From: a virus | Length of the DNA: 64,000 nt | IMG/VR virus record: IMGVR_UViG_3300009506_000013 | Location: 17,033 to 81,032 of that record | Direction: 5' to 3' (one strand) | In this document: piece after piece, positions 48,713-58,114 of the stretch | Numbering within the stretch: position 1 is the first letter of the stretch | Layout: the number at the start of each line of letters is the position of its first letter | Notes under the pieces: model-generated | The model's database searches: none | What the model saw: the letters and a program-made list of their open reading frames with translations, nothing else | What the model was told of the DNA's origin: nothing | Position numbers and translations under genes: made by a program

Positions 48713-51366
48713 TATCTTTCTCCTGCTATAAAGATTCTGTTCTCATATGGAACCGTAATTGTCCGGCCCTCTTCATCCACCAACACAGTCCTGCTCTCCG
48801 CAGGAACAATTATGAAGTCATTGAAGTCATTAATATCAAACGACAGCGCCGCCCCCGGTACAAAGGAAGTCAAAAGCAAAGCCGCTACCGGAATTTCAAT
48901 GTCCCATGCCGCCGTGGCCAATACATCCGGTACATAGGAGGTTGCCACCAGCGGTGCCGCATCCGGAACAAACCACTGATCCTCCGTCACCTCCAGAGAC
49001 GGTGCTGCTGTAGCGAATGTAGCCGCCACAACAGGGACCGTCACCCCTTGTAGATCTGAAGCGAATACATCTGGAACATATCCCGCCGCCGTCAACCCGG
49101 TAGCCGGCACTTCCATCTCTTGTAGATCCGAAGCGAAGACGGTTGGAACGTATCCAGCGAATGCCGGCGCTGAAGCCGGAACGGTTATCCAATAGCTGAA
49201 TGTCTGGTCGATTGTAGGAGCGAAAGAGGACAACATCAAGTCTGCCGCAGGGACTTGTATTGTATCCGCTGCCGAAGCAAAGACATCCGGCACATAGGAA
49301 GTCAGCAACAACGCCGTCACCGGCACTTCCATCTCCTTAAGATCTGAAGCAAAGACATCTGGAACAAAAGCGGACAGCATAGCATCTGTTGCCGGAACTT
49401 CGGCGATGAAATTATCCGTCACACTAGGTGTTGGAGCGAAAGAGGCCAGTGATGGTGCTGAGGCCGGCACCTCTATATCTATTGCATTGCTTGCGCTCAC
49501 GTCTGGTACAAAGGAAGTCAGCGCCGCCGAAGTAACCGGAACTTCATACCATTGATCCTCCGTCACCTCCATCGTGGGTTCATCCGCTCCTATTGTCGGC
49601 GCGGACGCAGGAACCTCAACACCAATATTGTTCCCCGCCTCAACATCTGGAACATATCCCGCCAGCACCCCGCTCGTAACAGGGACTTCATACCACTGGT
49701 CATCCGTTGCCTCCGGCGTAGGTGCTAGGCTGGAGAAGGCCAAAGCCGTCACCCCTACAGTAATGCCTTGATTCCCTCCTGCTGTTATGTCTGGCGCTTC
49801 GGTAGCGAAGACAGGTGTACTGTTGGGAACCGTGATCCATTGGTCTTCTGTTATGAGTGGTGTAGGTGCGTATCCGGCCAATGTAGGGGTGGACGCAGGA
49901 ACCTCTACCGCAACATGGGCCGTGGCCTCGACATCCGGAACATAGCTGGCCAATGTAGCCGATGTAACAGGAACCTCCACCCCTACGCTCGCCCCTGCCG
50001 CAACAACAGGCACGAAGCCCTCGAATACCGGCGCAGAATTTGGCACAGTAATGTCAAAATTTTCCGTGGCTACTGCATCAGGCACGAAACTCGCCAACGC
50101 GGGCGCACTATTCGGGACGGTAACATCAAATCCGCCGCCCGCCGAAACATCTGGTACATAGCTGGCAAAGGAAGCATCTGTCTCCGGCACTTCAATGTTC
50201 TTATGATCAGATACCGTGGGCGCTGGAGCATATGCAACGAGCGATGGTGCTGAAGCCGGCACTTCTGTCTCTATGTTTGCGGTTGCGGTGGGTGTCGGCA
50301 CGAAAGAACCCAGCACCGTTCCTGCGGCAACGGTTATCTCCGTGGACTTCGAGCTTTCCTGTGCTCCGGTATTGTAGGCCGTGATTGCTACATAATACGT
50401 TCCCGGCGCTGAAAACTGGTGGGTGTACGCGGTAACATCTCCAACATCTATCGGAGCGCCATACGTTCCCGGCGATGTCCCGATGTAGACTTTGTACCCA
50501 TCCAGATCCGGTTCACTGTTCGCATCCCAAGTAAAATCAATCTGTGTTCCTGCCGTGGGGATGGTAATTGCGAAGGACACCAGGGCAGAAGGCACATAGC
50601 CCGCCGCACCCAGGCTCGAAACAGGGACTTCATACCATTGATCATCGGTTGCGTCCGGAGTAGGTGCGAAAACGGAAAGACCCAGAGCTGTTGCGGGCAC
50701 CTCCTCCTCTATATTGTTGGAAACATCCACAGCAGGAGCAAAGCTGGAAAGAGAAGCATCTGTCTCTGGTACAGTAACATTGAAATTTTCCGACACTACT
50801 GCATCTGGTACATAGCTGGCCAGCGCCGCGTCTGCCGCTGGTACCTCCATCTCCTTAAGATCTGAAGCAAAGACATCCGGTACATATGTTGCGAGCGACA
50901 TACTGCTAGCTGGAACTTCGATGGTAATATTTGCGGTCAGGTCTGCCGTTGGATCAAAGGATGAAAAGCTGGGGGAGCTGTTCGGAACAGTCTCGTTGTA
51001 CCCTCCAGACGCGGATACATTGACAGTTATCTCGCTGGAATAGTAGTCACCGGACCTATAGCCATGCGCACGGATCTGGAAGCTCCCCGCCGCGTCGGCA
51101 TATACGGTCTTGCTCTCTGGGTCCGTTGTTGTCTTCCCAGTCAACGGGTTTGGTGCGGATGTATAGAGTCCAGTGCTTTGCGAGGATGTCGGGATAGTTG
51201 TCCAGCTCCCGATACCCTGATCCCATTCCCAATAGAAGTCATGTGAACTCGCCCCGCCACCTCCGGCATATGTACCAGTAATCTCCATGGTGAATGAATC
51301 GGACACATTTATATTCACCGTGGCTGTTGGCTGAGTTAATGTTACTCCGCTAAGGTTCGATGCCAT
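48712..51366 (-). CDS. Repeat-rich virion fibre protein with Ig-like and Fn3 domains
   Basis: 884 residues. An Ig-like domain (residues 10-120) is followed by about 26 degenerate repeats of about 24 residues, each with a VP-x-(S/T)-A-x-x-L-x-(S/G)-(F/Y)-(V/A)P core and a short polar turn. After the sixth repeat an Fn3 domain (EPDLDGYKVYIGTSPG, YVAITAYNTGAQ) interrupts the array. The same repeat unit occurs in the M14 adhesin gene 2 kb upstream. It would form a long stalk; the number of repeats may vary between strains. Confidence 0.78.
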   Translation of the reverse strand: MASNLSGVTLTQPTATVNINVSDSFTMEITGTYAGGGGASSHDFYWEWDQGIGSWTTIPTSSQSTGLYTSAPNPLTGKTTTDPESKTVYADAAGSFQIRAHGYRSGDYYSSEITVNVSASGGYNETVPNSSPSFSSFDPTADLTANITIEVPASSMSLATYVPDVFASDLKEMEVPAADAALASYVPDAVVSENFNVTVPETDASLSSFAPAVDVSNNIEEEVPATALGLSVFAPTPDATDDQWYEVPVSSLGAAGYVPSALVSFAITIPTAGTQIDFTWDANSEPDLDGYKVYIGTSPGTYGAPIDVGDVTAYTHQFSAPGTYYVAITAYNTGAQESSKSTEITVAAGTVLGSFVPTPTATANIETEVPASAPSLVAYAPAPTVSDHKNIEVPETDASFASYVPDVSAGGGFDVTVPNSAPALASFVPDAVATENFDITVPNSAPVFEGFVPVVAAGASVGVEVPVTSATLASYVPDVEATAHVAVEVPASTPTLAGYAPTPLITEDQWITVPNSTPVFATEAPDITAGGNQGITVGVTALAFSSLAPTPEATDDQWYEVPVTSGVLAGYVPDVEAGNNIGVEVPASAPTIGADEPTMEVTEDQWYEVPVTSAALTSFVPDVSASNAIDIEVPASAPSLASFAPTPSVTDNFIAEVPATDAMLSAFVPDVFASDLKEMEVPVTALLLTSYVPDVFASAADTIQVPAADLMLSSFAPTIDQTFSYWITVPASAPAFAGYVPTVFASDLQEMEVPATGLTAAGYVPDVFASDLQGVTVPVVAATFATAAPSLEVTEDQWFVPDAAPLVATSYVPDVLATAAWDIEIPVAALLLTSFVPGAALSFDINDFNDFIIVPAESRTVLVDEEGRTITVPYENRIFIAGER

Positions 51367-52410
51367 TTAATGATAGTCCCACTGTAAATTAGTTGGTGCT
51401 GCTGGTGGACTGCTCGCTGCATACTCAAAGCATCCCATGCTGGGAGTTGATGCATAATCAACTCCACGAATATCAACACCTTTGCCGTTGGCTCCTGTTC
51501 CCACCAGATCAGTAAACCACGAAGGCGCAGTGGTGTAACCAGAATGGTATATGTCTGCGTCAGTATCCTTAATCGAGTAATCGTGCGACGCAAGGTTTGT
51601 AAAGTTATTCGCCAGTGTGATGCTGTTGATTGAGTTCGAGCCTGCACACGTTCCATCATCATCTGCACAATAATCTTCATCCGTGCAATTCTCAATTACA
51701 TTCCCGTTGCATTGAAACCCTACTGCATTTCTAAGTTCTATAATATCATCAAAATCCGCAACGCAATCATGCCCGTTATAAACTCCATTCAGCCCATCCA
51801 TAGTAATCTGACGAGCATAGCCTGTAAATGTACCACCGCCATCATTAATTGTGACTATAGCCCGCTGATAGTTATTCGTCCAGCCTTGCAATAATAGGTT
51901 TGCTAAATAGAATGTTACAGTTCCACTCGTACTGCAAGAAACATATATTTGGGCTTGCGTCGAATCATGTATAAATAAATTCCAAAGATAAGCTGTGAAA
52001 CTTAGTGTCGTGCCGGGGTTGAATCCAATGCCTACATTTGCGACTGAGGACTGACCGATTTCGATATTGCATACTTCTATAAAATAATTTGTCCCTCCGG
52101 TAAACAGTAACCTATACGGCATCACAGCATCGTCGCCACTACCATCCGCACCCGTCCAACTTGATCCCCGGTCACTTATCCCATAACCAGCACCAGCAGT
52201 CAGTATCATTCGACAGGTTGTACTCCAACCCGACACAGAAGGGCTAATAGTACATTGACCTGTATCATCCGACTTACCACGCATCCGCCCAATACAGCCG
52301 TCACCGGAAGGTGTAGCATCCTCCACACTCGCATACCAAGCCGTCACGGTCGCATAATCCCCGCCACCTATGCTGGAAGGAATAATTGTTTTGTCAGAAA
52401 AATATGCCAT
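51367..52410 (-). CDS. Beta-helix-type virion protein
   Basis: 347 residues, TAATG start. Short repeated strands with N, G and T turns (VEVCNIEIGQSS-like, TVTFYLANLLLQGW, FTGYARQITMDGLNG) suggest a right-handed beta-helix, common in tailspikes. The last residues AAPTNLQWDYH resemble the end of the M14 protein (PAGFLWNYHQ), pointing to a shared anchoring tail. Confidence 0.65.
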   Translation of the reverse strand: MAYFSDKTIIPSSIGGGDYATVTAWYASVEDATPSGDGCIGRMRGKSDDTGQCTISPSVSGWSTTCRMILTAGAGYGISDRGSSWTGADGSGDDAVMPYRLLFTGGTNYFIEVCNIEIGQSSVANVGIGFNPGTTLSFTAYLWNLFIHDSTQAQIYVSCSTSGTVTFYLANLLLQGWTNNYQRAIVTINDGGGTFTGYARQITMDGLNGVYNGHDCVADFDDIIELRNAVGFQCNGNVIENCTDEDYCADDDGTCAGSNSINSITLANNFTNLASHDYSIKDTDADIYHSGYTTAPSWFTDLVGTGANGKGVDIRGVDYASTPSMGCFEYAASSPPAAPTNLQWDYH

Positions 52411-53228
52411 TAATCTAGCATCCTGTCATGTACATAATTTGATAGTTGAGCAAATGTCGCCGTATATATGCACTTCTCACCAGGAACACCTCCGGCCTCT
52501 ATAATCTGCATCCCTGCTTCCGTAACATAATATTTTCTTCTATACTTCGGGAATTGGAAAGCATCCTTCACTTCAGTCTGGAATGCCTCTCGTACAATCG
52601 CCCCTGTCGCTGTGAACACAATCTGTTTTGTCTGCGGATCGGCAGATACAAAATTCGCATATCCAAGCATATTTATTACTCGTGCGACTGCCTTTTGGAA
52701 TATAAAACTTGTAGCGGATAGATCTGCTGTTATTGTATGGACGCCAGAAGGCTGATCATACTCCTGCGAAAACACCACATTCGAGACATTTACATTCCAA
52801 AATCCTGTACTGCAAACTGCCTCATAGATCCCGGCATCAAATATTACTTCATTCGGAACACTAGCATCGTAAATCGTCGCATTCCAACGAGTCAGAAAAT
52901 TCTCTACCTGTTCCCGCGTCAAGGCATTCAACTTGCTCACAGCCGATACCAATGCCGGATCTACACTCACCTTAATCCTATATCCATCTAATACCTCGTT
53001 GTGATTTTGGACCGTAAACTGCAACGGCCTCAGCCACTCTTCTTTAAAGTGTAACAAATCGGCCTGTTCCCGATCCGTCACTTCCACCCATACAAATTGT
53101 GGAAAGACGCAAGCATTGTTGCTGGCTGTGGTCTTTAACACCTCCACCATGTATCCCCGGTCAAAGTTCATATCGCCAGGAATAAAACCAGGTCTCAGTT
53201 GCGCTTTAATGAGTATGTAGCAAGTCAC
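52410..53228 (-). CDS. Hypothetical protein of the adhesin block
   Basis: 272 residues from a GTG that overlaps the TGA of the tiny gene before it; GGGAG precedes. Helix near 110-130 (SAVSKLNALTREQVENFL) and beta-rich remainder. No family recognised; likely a virion or assembly factor for the neighbouring adhesins. Confidence 0.68.
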   Translation of the reverse strand: MTCYILIKAQLRPGFIPGDMNFDRGYMVEVLKTTASNNACVFPQFVWVEVTDREQADLLHFKEEWLRPLQFTVQNHNEVLDGYRIKVSVDPALVSAVSKLNALTREQVENFLTRWNATIYDASVPNEVIFDAGIYEAVCSTGFWNVNVSNVVFSQEYDQPSGVHTITADLSATSFIFQKAVARVINMLGYANFVSADPQTKQIVFTATGAIVREAFQTEVKDAFQFPKYRRKYYVTEAGMQIIEAGGVPGEKCIYTATFAQLSNYVHDRMLD

Positions 53229-53329
53229 AATCTACTCCCTAATGTGGTCCCCACACCAGCCCCACAAGTGGAATTTGCTGCGTATCTACCATCCCAATCT
53301 AAAGCTCTTACAAGTAAATATGCTGGCAT
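53225..53329 (-). CDS. Tiny 34-residue gene in the adhesin block
   Basis: ATG at 53329 seven bases after AGGAG; stop TGA overlaps the next GTG start. The product begins MPAYLLVRALDWDGRYAA. The clear ribosome site and the coupling on both sides argue for a real gene. Function unknown. Confidence 0.6.
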   Translation of the reverse strand: MPAYLLVRALDWDGRYAANSTCGAGVGTTLGSRL

Positions 53330-53339
53330 CTTTTATCTC

Positions 53340-56018
53340 CTACTGATGATAATTCCAAAGAAATCCTGCCGGCTTGCCGGGAACACCTGTTAGCCCTACT
53401 ACTGGGGCCAGCCCTGCCAAAGCCAAAGAACTATTCGGAACAACAATACCAGAAGTGCCCCCGGCCTCTACTGTAGGAACCTGACTGGCGAGCGCCAATG
53501 CACTATTTGGGACAGTAATATTAGTGGCCCCAGCCATACCAAACGTCACACCATGAATCTGTGCTATATCAGTCGATGTTGGTATTTGATCGAATAAAAT
53601 CAACTCTTTCGCATACGTGTTGAAGTGATAACTTCCCCACTGAGGCATGAAGAGCCGGAGATCTGCTGTACTTAGGCTGATGTTATAGTTGTAATTTCCA
53701 GTATTGGATAACAACTGTTCATTAGTATCCCATAACTCCGCCATCCAATATTTGTCTGAATCCCTTATTCCACATACCAGCAGGAACCACTCGCCTGTCG
53801 CAATATCGGACGTCATATCCAGCAGGTTGACTGATTCATAATCCGCACCGCTATTATACCCAATCAGCAACCTCAAATACATAACACCGGCTGTGTTAGA
53901 GATGATGACTGCGAAACTTCGCCGTGTATCGGTGTTATATTTCGTAATGATCCCGTCTTGGTCACCAGAAATTGGTAAGACCTTTGGGCTCAGCCATACC
54001 GCAAACGCAAACTCCTTATTCGAAGTGCCTGACTTCAAGGGGAAGTTGGATGGTAGGTCCGCATCCAGCACCTTCAAATATCCTGATCCGCTCCCGGTAT
54101 CCAGACATCCATCTCCGGTAATGTACCCAATCCCCGGCTGTTCAATTGTGGGGAGAGGCGTTCCTGCTGCTGAGGTATCTGGCAGGATCAGCAGGTCTTC
54201 GTGTGTCATGGGAGCTTCCTCATTCCATCTATAATGCCCCACAACATGCGTCTTATCCAAACACCAGTTAAACACATTGTCTGGATCCATTAAGGATTCA
54301 CACACCGCTAGCATCGCACAAATATAGCGGTTCACCTGCTCGTGGACTGTACTTGTACCCTGTAACATCTCGAAGTTGTACGATTCAACCTTTGTATCCC
54401 CGTACAAATAAGCCCGGCAAGAGCCGCCCTGCGCCAGGTTGTTGTATGTAAAGTAGTCAAACCCGTTCGTAAGCAACGCCGCATCTATGGCTGGCTTGCG
54501 ATAAGCATAGTAACCACCATAGTATCGGATCTCATCCTGTGTCGTGTGTGTATCTGCGAACAAATCTATATCAGGATAACTCGCGGTGAGTGCGACTAGT
54601 GCTTGAGACTCTGCCTCTGAATTGGCCTCTGGCCCCCAATAATCCTGATCTGCTGGCGTACCTGAACCTGACTCGCCCCACCCTTCTGATAAGTTCCGGT
54701 TGATGTTTACATATCGAGGCCATGGAGTCTTCCCATCATCTGCATAGTCATTGTCGTTCTTGCGGGTGTCCTCTATATACCCATCCACATTCAATATCGG
54801 AACAATTATATACCGGAGTCCACTTTCAATTGCTGCTGGCGTCTGGTCAAAGTAATTCAGCAGGTCATAAAGACACCGGATTGACCACGTTTCATTTCCA
54901 TGTACCCCGGCTTGTAGGTATACGGTTTTGGTGTATCCTGATGGATTAATTATAACACCAAATATCTCTCTCCCGTTCTCACTATCCCCCAAATCAATCT
55001 GCGTCCACCCGTTCGAAGTGGCCAGCGCCGCAACCCCGCTAGCATACTGGGCATACGTCAGCAAAGTTCCAGGCGTATCATAATACACAGTGTATGGATA
55101 GGAACCATCACTAACTCCAGGAGCAAGCGTAGAGAAGGATGCCGTTGCGGTTGGAACAGTTACATCTACACTCCCTGCCCCACCAGTATCTACTGTAGGA
55201 GCGGCTGTTGCTAAGGATGCCGTTGAGGTGGGAACGGTTATATTTTCCCCACCACCGCCCGCACCAGGAACTATAACAGGCCGTTGTACGTGGAAGAGCG
55301 GATCTTCAGCAGTTCCCAACGGCGCATCCATTATTCCATTAACAGTCTCATTATCAAGCCAGTGGTTCCAAAATCCATACCAGCTAAAGATACCACCAGG
55401 ATCGCGGCCTGTACTGGAGTCCGGCCTTCCTAAGACAACAGGAGAGGAGTTTGACGGCCAAGTCATCGCAATCCCGTTGTTATAATAAAAGAACCTATCA
55501 ACGAACATACTTCTATAGTTCGTTGCATCGCTCCAGCGGATTACCACCGTATGCCACTTCCCGTCCCACAATGCGGCTGGCGGAGAGTTGATGTCGATGC
55601 TGGTACCATTAACGTAGAACTGTATTGCGCCTTCTGCTGCTGTAGCCAATAATGAGAAGTCTGTATAAGCGTTAGCAAACAGCCAATAATAATAGTTGGT
55701 GGGCGTGGAGACCTTGCGCCAGCGGAAAGCGAATGTACCCACGTCCCCAATCTCATCAAACGTCAGCCCGGTATCTAAAACAACACGGTCTCCATCACAC
55801 AACACACCTTCCGGCGTCCACTGTGCAACGTAAGAAGAGGACAAAGGATTGACAAGTGACCCAGAACGGCCCCGGTGATCATAGGTTACTAGGCCATGGG
55901 TGTTGAGTAGGTTGAATGAGATTAGACCTTTGGCTAGCGGATGCGCAGTATTCAGCCTAGGCTGATACTCAAATCTGGGTTTGCCTTGTTCCGGCGTCCA
56001 AATATACGGTCTATACAT
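53340..56018 (-). CDS. Virion adhesin with M14 carboxypeptidase and LamG-like domains
   Basis: 892 residues. Residues of about 20-240 form a LamG/concanavalin-like domain (GTFAFRWRKVSTPTNYYYWL, WHTVVIRWSD). Two VP-type repeats follow. The M14 metallocarboxypeptidase domain has LQAGVHGNETWS with the zinc H..E, VPILNVDGY, NINRNLSEGW with the substrate-binding Arg, and DLFADTHTT with the third ligand. A second LamG-like domain and two more repeats end the protein. M14 enzymes trim peptides; a virion copy may cut peptidoglycan stems or a poly-glutamate coat. Confidence 0.85.
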   Translation of the reverse strand: MYRPYIWTPEQGKPRFEYQPRLNTAHPLAKGLISFNLLNTHGLVTYDHRGRSGSLVNPLSSSYVAQWTPEGVLCDGDRVVLDTGLTFDEIGDVGTFAFRWRKVSTPTNYYYWLFANAYTDFSLLATAAEGAIQFYVNGTSIDINSPPAALWDGKWHTVVIRWSDATNYRSMFVDRFFYYNNGIAMTWPSNSSPVVLGRPDSSTGRDPGGIFSWYGFWNHWLDNETVNGIMDAPLGTAEDPLFHVQRPVIVPGAGGGGENITVPTSTASLATAAPTVDTGGAGSVDVTVPTATASFSTLAPGVSDGSYPYTVYYDTPGTLLTYAQYASGVAALATSNGWTQIDLGDSENGREIFGVIINPSGYTKTVYLQAGVHGNETWSIRCLYDLLNYFDQTPAAIESGLRYIIVPILNVDGYIEDTRKNDNDYADDGKTPWPRYVNINRNLSEGWGESGSGTPADQDYWGPEANSEAESQALVALTASYPDIDLFADTHTTQDEIRYYGGYYAYRKPAIDAALLTNGFDYFTYNNLAQGGSCRAYLYGDTKVESYNFEMLQGTSTVHEQVNRYICAMLAVCESLMDPDNVFNWCLDKTHVVGHYRWNEEAPMTHEDLLILPDTSAAGTPLPTIEQPGIGYITGDGCLDTGSGSGYLKVLDADLPSNFPLKSGTSNKEFAFAVWLSPKVLPISGDQDGIITKYNTDTRRSFAVIISNTAGVMYLRLLIGYNSGADYESVNLLDMTSDIATGEWFLLVCGIRDSDKYWMAELWDTNEQLLSNTGNYNYNISLSTADLRLFMPQWGSYHFNTYAKELILFDQIPTSTDIAQIHGVTFGMAGATNITVPNSALALASQVPTVEAGGTSGIVVPNSSLALAGLAPVVGLTGVPGKPAGFLWNYHQ

Positions 56019-56468
56019 TTATGAACTCTGCATGGTTACTCTACTGGCCTTTAATGTGTTCCCGCTCGCAGCCAATGCCGCCCCTGCCTCATTTTGCAAG
56101 ACTAACTTAAATGGGAATGGAAGGATCGGAATGGGACCAACGTTGACCCGGCTAGCCTGTGCGACTGATGCCTCCAACGGGAAGATGGCGGCAGGTGGTT
56201 TATCCCCACTCGATCCATCTGGCGTCTTTTCGTAGTTGCTACCATCGAATTCATAAATAATGTACACCGCTACATACGGGAAACCAGAGCCAGGAGTGAA
56301 GGATGCTAGTGCCAGTTCCAACACAAGATGGGTGTAGAGGCCGTATGTACCTGTTGTGTTGTCGATCTCGGATGATGCGGCAGAAAAGCCTGCATCTGCC
56401 AGAGCATTCAGCTCTGTAGTTAATACGCTTGCCAGCCCCTCTGCCGCTTTCCACAATGCGTCCGCCAT
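56019..56468 (-). CDS. Hypothetical virion protein
   Basis: 149 residues, TAATG start. Helical N-terminus (LWKAAEGLASVLTTELNAL), beta-rich C-terminus with Pro/Phe runs. Between the adhesin and a conserved small tail-type gene. No family recognised. Confidence 0.64.
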   Translation of the reverse strand: MADALWKAAEGLASVLTTELNALADAGFSAASSEIDNTTGTYGLYTHLVLELALASFTPGSGFPYVAVYIIYEFDGSNYEKTPDGSSGDKPPAAIFPLEASVAQASRVNVGPIPILPFPFKLVLQNEAGAALAASGNTLKASRVTMQSS

Positions 56469-56887
56469 TATGCTATCCTCGCTTTCCGGATATCCTCACG
56501 AGTCACCGACTGGCCAAATAACTCTTCTGCCCTGGAACCGCTCCGCTTTGTTAGTGCTATTAGAGCCGTTCGGGTAGCGGTGCCTGCGGCAAAGGCCGCC
56601 AGAAATGCGGCTTGAGTATTTGCTCCAGCAGTATCAATTTCGGACATACCAAGAATCATGCCGATGCGGGTTTGCTCTTGCGCATCGAGCGCGGCCCACT
56701 CAGCTGGAACAATAGCCTCGAACACCTCGTGCGCTGGTACAACTCCCCGGTTCACTTCTATACTTCCCCGAACTTCATTCAACATATCAGCACACGCCGA
56801 ATCCAGCCCGTTGTTGTATAGATCGGTGAGGCCATACGCATTTGGATCCGTGGTCAGTTCTGTTTTTAATGCAGTATAGTCTATCAT
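56468..56887 (-). CDS. Small virion protein of a common phage family
   Basis: 139 residues. YTALKTELTTDPNAYGLTDL with the later EVRGSIEVNRGVVPAHEVFE resembles a family of phage proteins that start (AL..ei..DP..rgY) and lie near tail fibres or decoration proteins. Role unknown. Confidence 0.66.
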   Translation of the reverse strand: MIDYTALKTELTTDPNAYGLTDLYNNGLDSACADMLNEVRGSIEVNRGVVPAHEVFEAIVPAEWAALDAQEQTRIGMILGMSEIDTAGANTQAAFLAAFAAGTATRTALIALTKRSGSRAEELFGQSVTREDIRKARIA

Positions 56888-56916
56888 TGGTTGCCTCTTT
56901 CTGGCGGGAAGGATGT

Positions 56917-56992
56917 TCTGCCCCTGACCAGGAACCTGCTACACGGTCTTGATCGACTCACAAAGAACTATGCCCGGCTCAGCAGGGGCAGA
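56917..56992. repeat. Long-range inverted repeat in a 119-base gap
   Basis: TCTGCCCCTG (56917-56926) and CAGGGGCAGA (56983-56992) pair exactly around 56 bases. There is no T-run on the minus strand. It separates the 57007-57480 gene from the next one and may be a processing or stability element. Confidence 0.5.
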
Positions 56993-57006
56993 AAACAAAG
57001 TTCCTT

Positions 57007-57480
57007 CTAGCCGCCCGACAGGGTGAAGATGCCGTTGGCGTGAATCGTGACGGTAAGGCTGTTCCCGGTTGTTACTGTAACATCCAGCGGCGTATTGTCC
57101 AGAGTAGTCCAGCAGACCAATGGATCCGTGGGTGTCGCGGCTGGGGTTGTATCGTATATCACCGCATAGCGGCAAACAATGCTACCCCCCGAAGCATTCC
57201 ACACGGCATCATCGGAATCAAACTTAACAGTTGCGACGGAGCGCAACCACTGGTTTGCGTTCGAGATTGTGTTGGTGATGTGGAATCCGCCAGTCGTATA
57301 TCCATATTGGCTGGCGTGCTCGTTGGTAAGATCGCCGTATTCATCCCCCACCGTATCATCATTACAGTTGGAGGTGCTCAAGAATAGGGCCATATAAAAT
57401 TCATCGTCATCCATGTCGATTGAGCCATCGCCAAGGAACTCACGGAAAGTGTCGTATAGACTCCAAGCATCAGCAGCCAT
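57007..57480 (-). CDS. Virion-associated protein, possibly decoration
   Basis: 157 residues. YDTFREFLGDGSIDMDDDEF, then MALFLS and late beta strands (DVTVTTGNSLTVTIHANG) match a small phage family (a frequent start is y..f...l..g.idl.tDtfkvaL). Such proteins lie beside fibre or capsid genes and may be decoration or fibre-base proteins. Confidence 0.66.
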   Translation of the reverse strand: MAADAWSLYDTFREFLGDGSIDMDDDEFYMALFLSTSNCNDDTVGDEYGDLTNEHASQYGYTTGGFHITNTISNANQWLRSVATVKFDSDDAVWNASGGSIVCRYAVIYDTTPAATPTDPLVCWTTLDNTPLDVTVTTGNSLTVTIHANGIFTLSGG

Positions 57481-57483
57481 AGT

Positions 57484-57780
57484 TTAATTCCCCTTCGCTT
57501 TCAGTTCGCCGGCAGGAACTTCAACACTCACCCCGCCCGCTTTTGGTTTCAGAACACCCACCCAATCTGCCGGTGGGCCCTGGGCCAAACCTGCTTCCGC
57601 TTCGGCCTTCATAGTCTTGGCTTCCGCAAGCGCCACCTGTTTGGCGTCGATCTTTTTGGTGAGGCTGGCTATGCGCCCTGCCTGCCTGTTGATGCGAGCC
57701 TCACAGAACTCTTTCCAGTCCTTTTGCCGCAATGTTTCGCGCAGTTCTGCGGCGGACATCTTAGTCACATCGGTTGTCAT
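57484..57780 (-). CDS. Coiled-coil protein
   Basis: 98 residues from the ATG at 57780 (ATGA overlap). A helical coiled coil spans 8-70 (SAAELRETLRQKDWKEFCEA, KKIDAKQVALAEAKTMK); the end is Gly/Pro/Val-rich. May be a fibre chaperone or structural linker. No family recognised. Confidence 0.64.
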   Translation of the reverse strand: MTTDVTKMSAAELRETLRQKDWKEFCEARINRQAGRIASLTKKIDAKQVALAEAKTMKAEAEAGLAQGPPADWVGVLKPKAGGVSVEVPAGELKAKGN

Positions 57781-58022
57781 CGTACTATATCCTCCATTTT
57801 TACACCCATCCATTCAATCTTGGGCCGAACCATGAAGGGCTTTTGACATAGTGGATTGGTGCACTTGATTGGATCTTTGATGTGGAAGCTCGCCTCTCCC
57901 CCCACCACGCGTTCTGCGGTGAATGTGCCGAAGCCAATGAGACAATAAGGGCATTTCGCCCGTATTGCCATTACTTCCTTTGTCCGGATTGATATGTTAC
58001 TCTTTGCTACATCAACTGCCAT
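57777..58022 (-). CDS. Small zinc-ribbon protein
   Basis: 81 residues from the ATG at 58022 (GGGAGG eleven bases before). CPYC and CTNPLC, about 30 residues apart, form a zinc ribbon. It follows the terminase gene. Function unknown. Confidence 0.7.
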   Translation of the reverse strand: MAVDVAKSNISIRTKEVMAIRAKCPYCLIGFGTFTAERVVGGEASFHIKDPIKCTNPLCQKPFMVRPKIEWMGVKMEDIVR

Positions 58023-58114
58023 AATAAAAAAATCCTCCCTGCTGATGCTTGTGTGCCTTCCTTGACGAGTGTACTGTTTTTTTGGCTGGAAGTAAATAAT
58101 TTTCTTGGCTGGAG

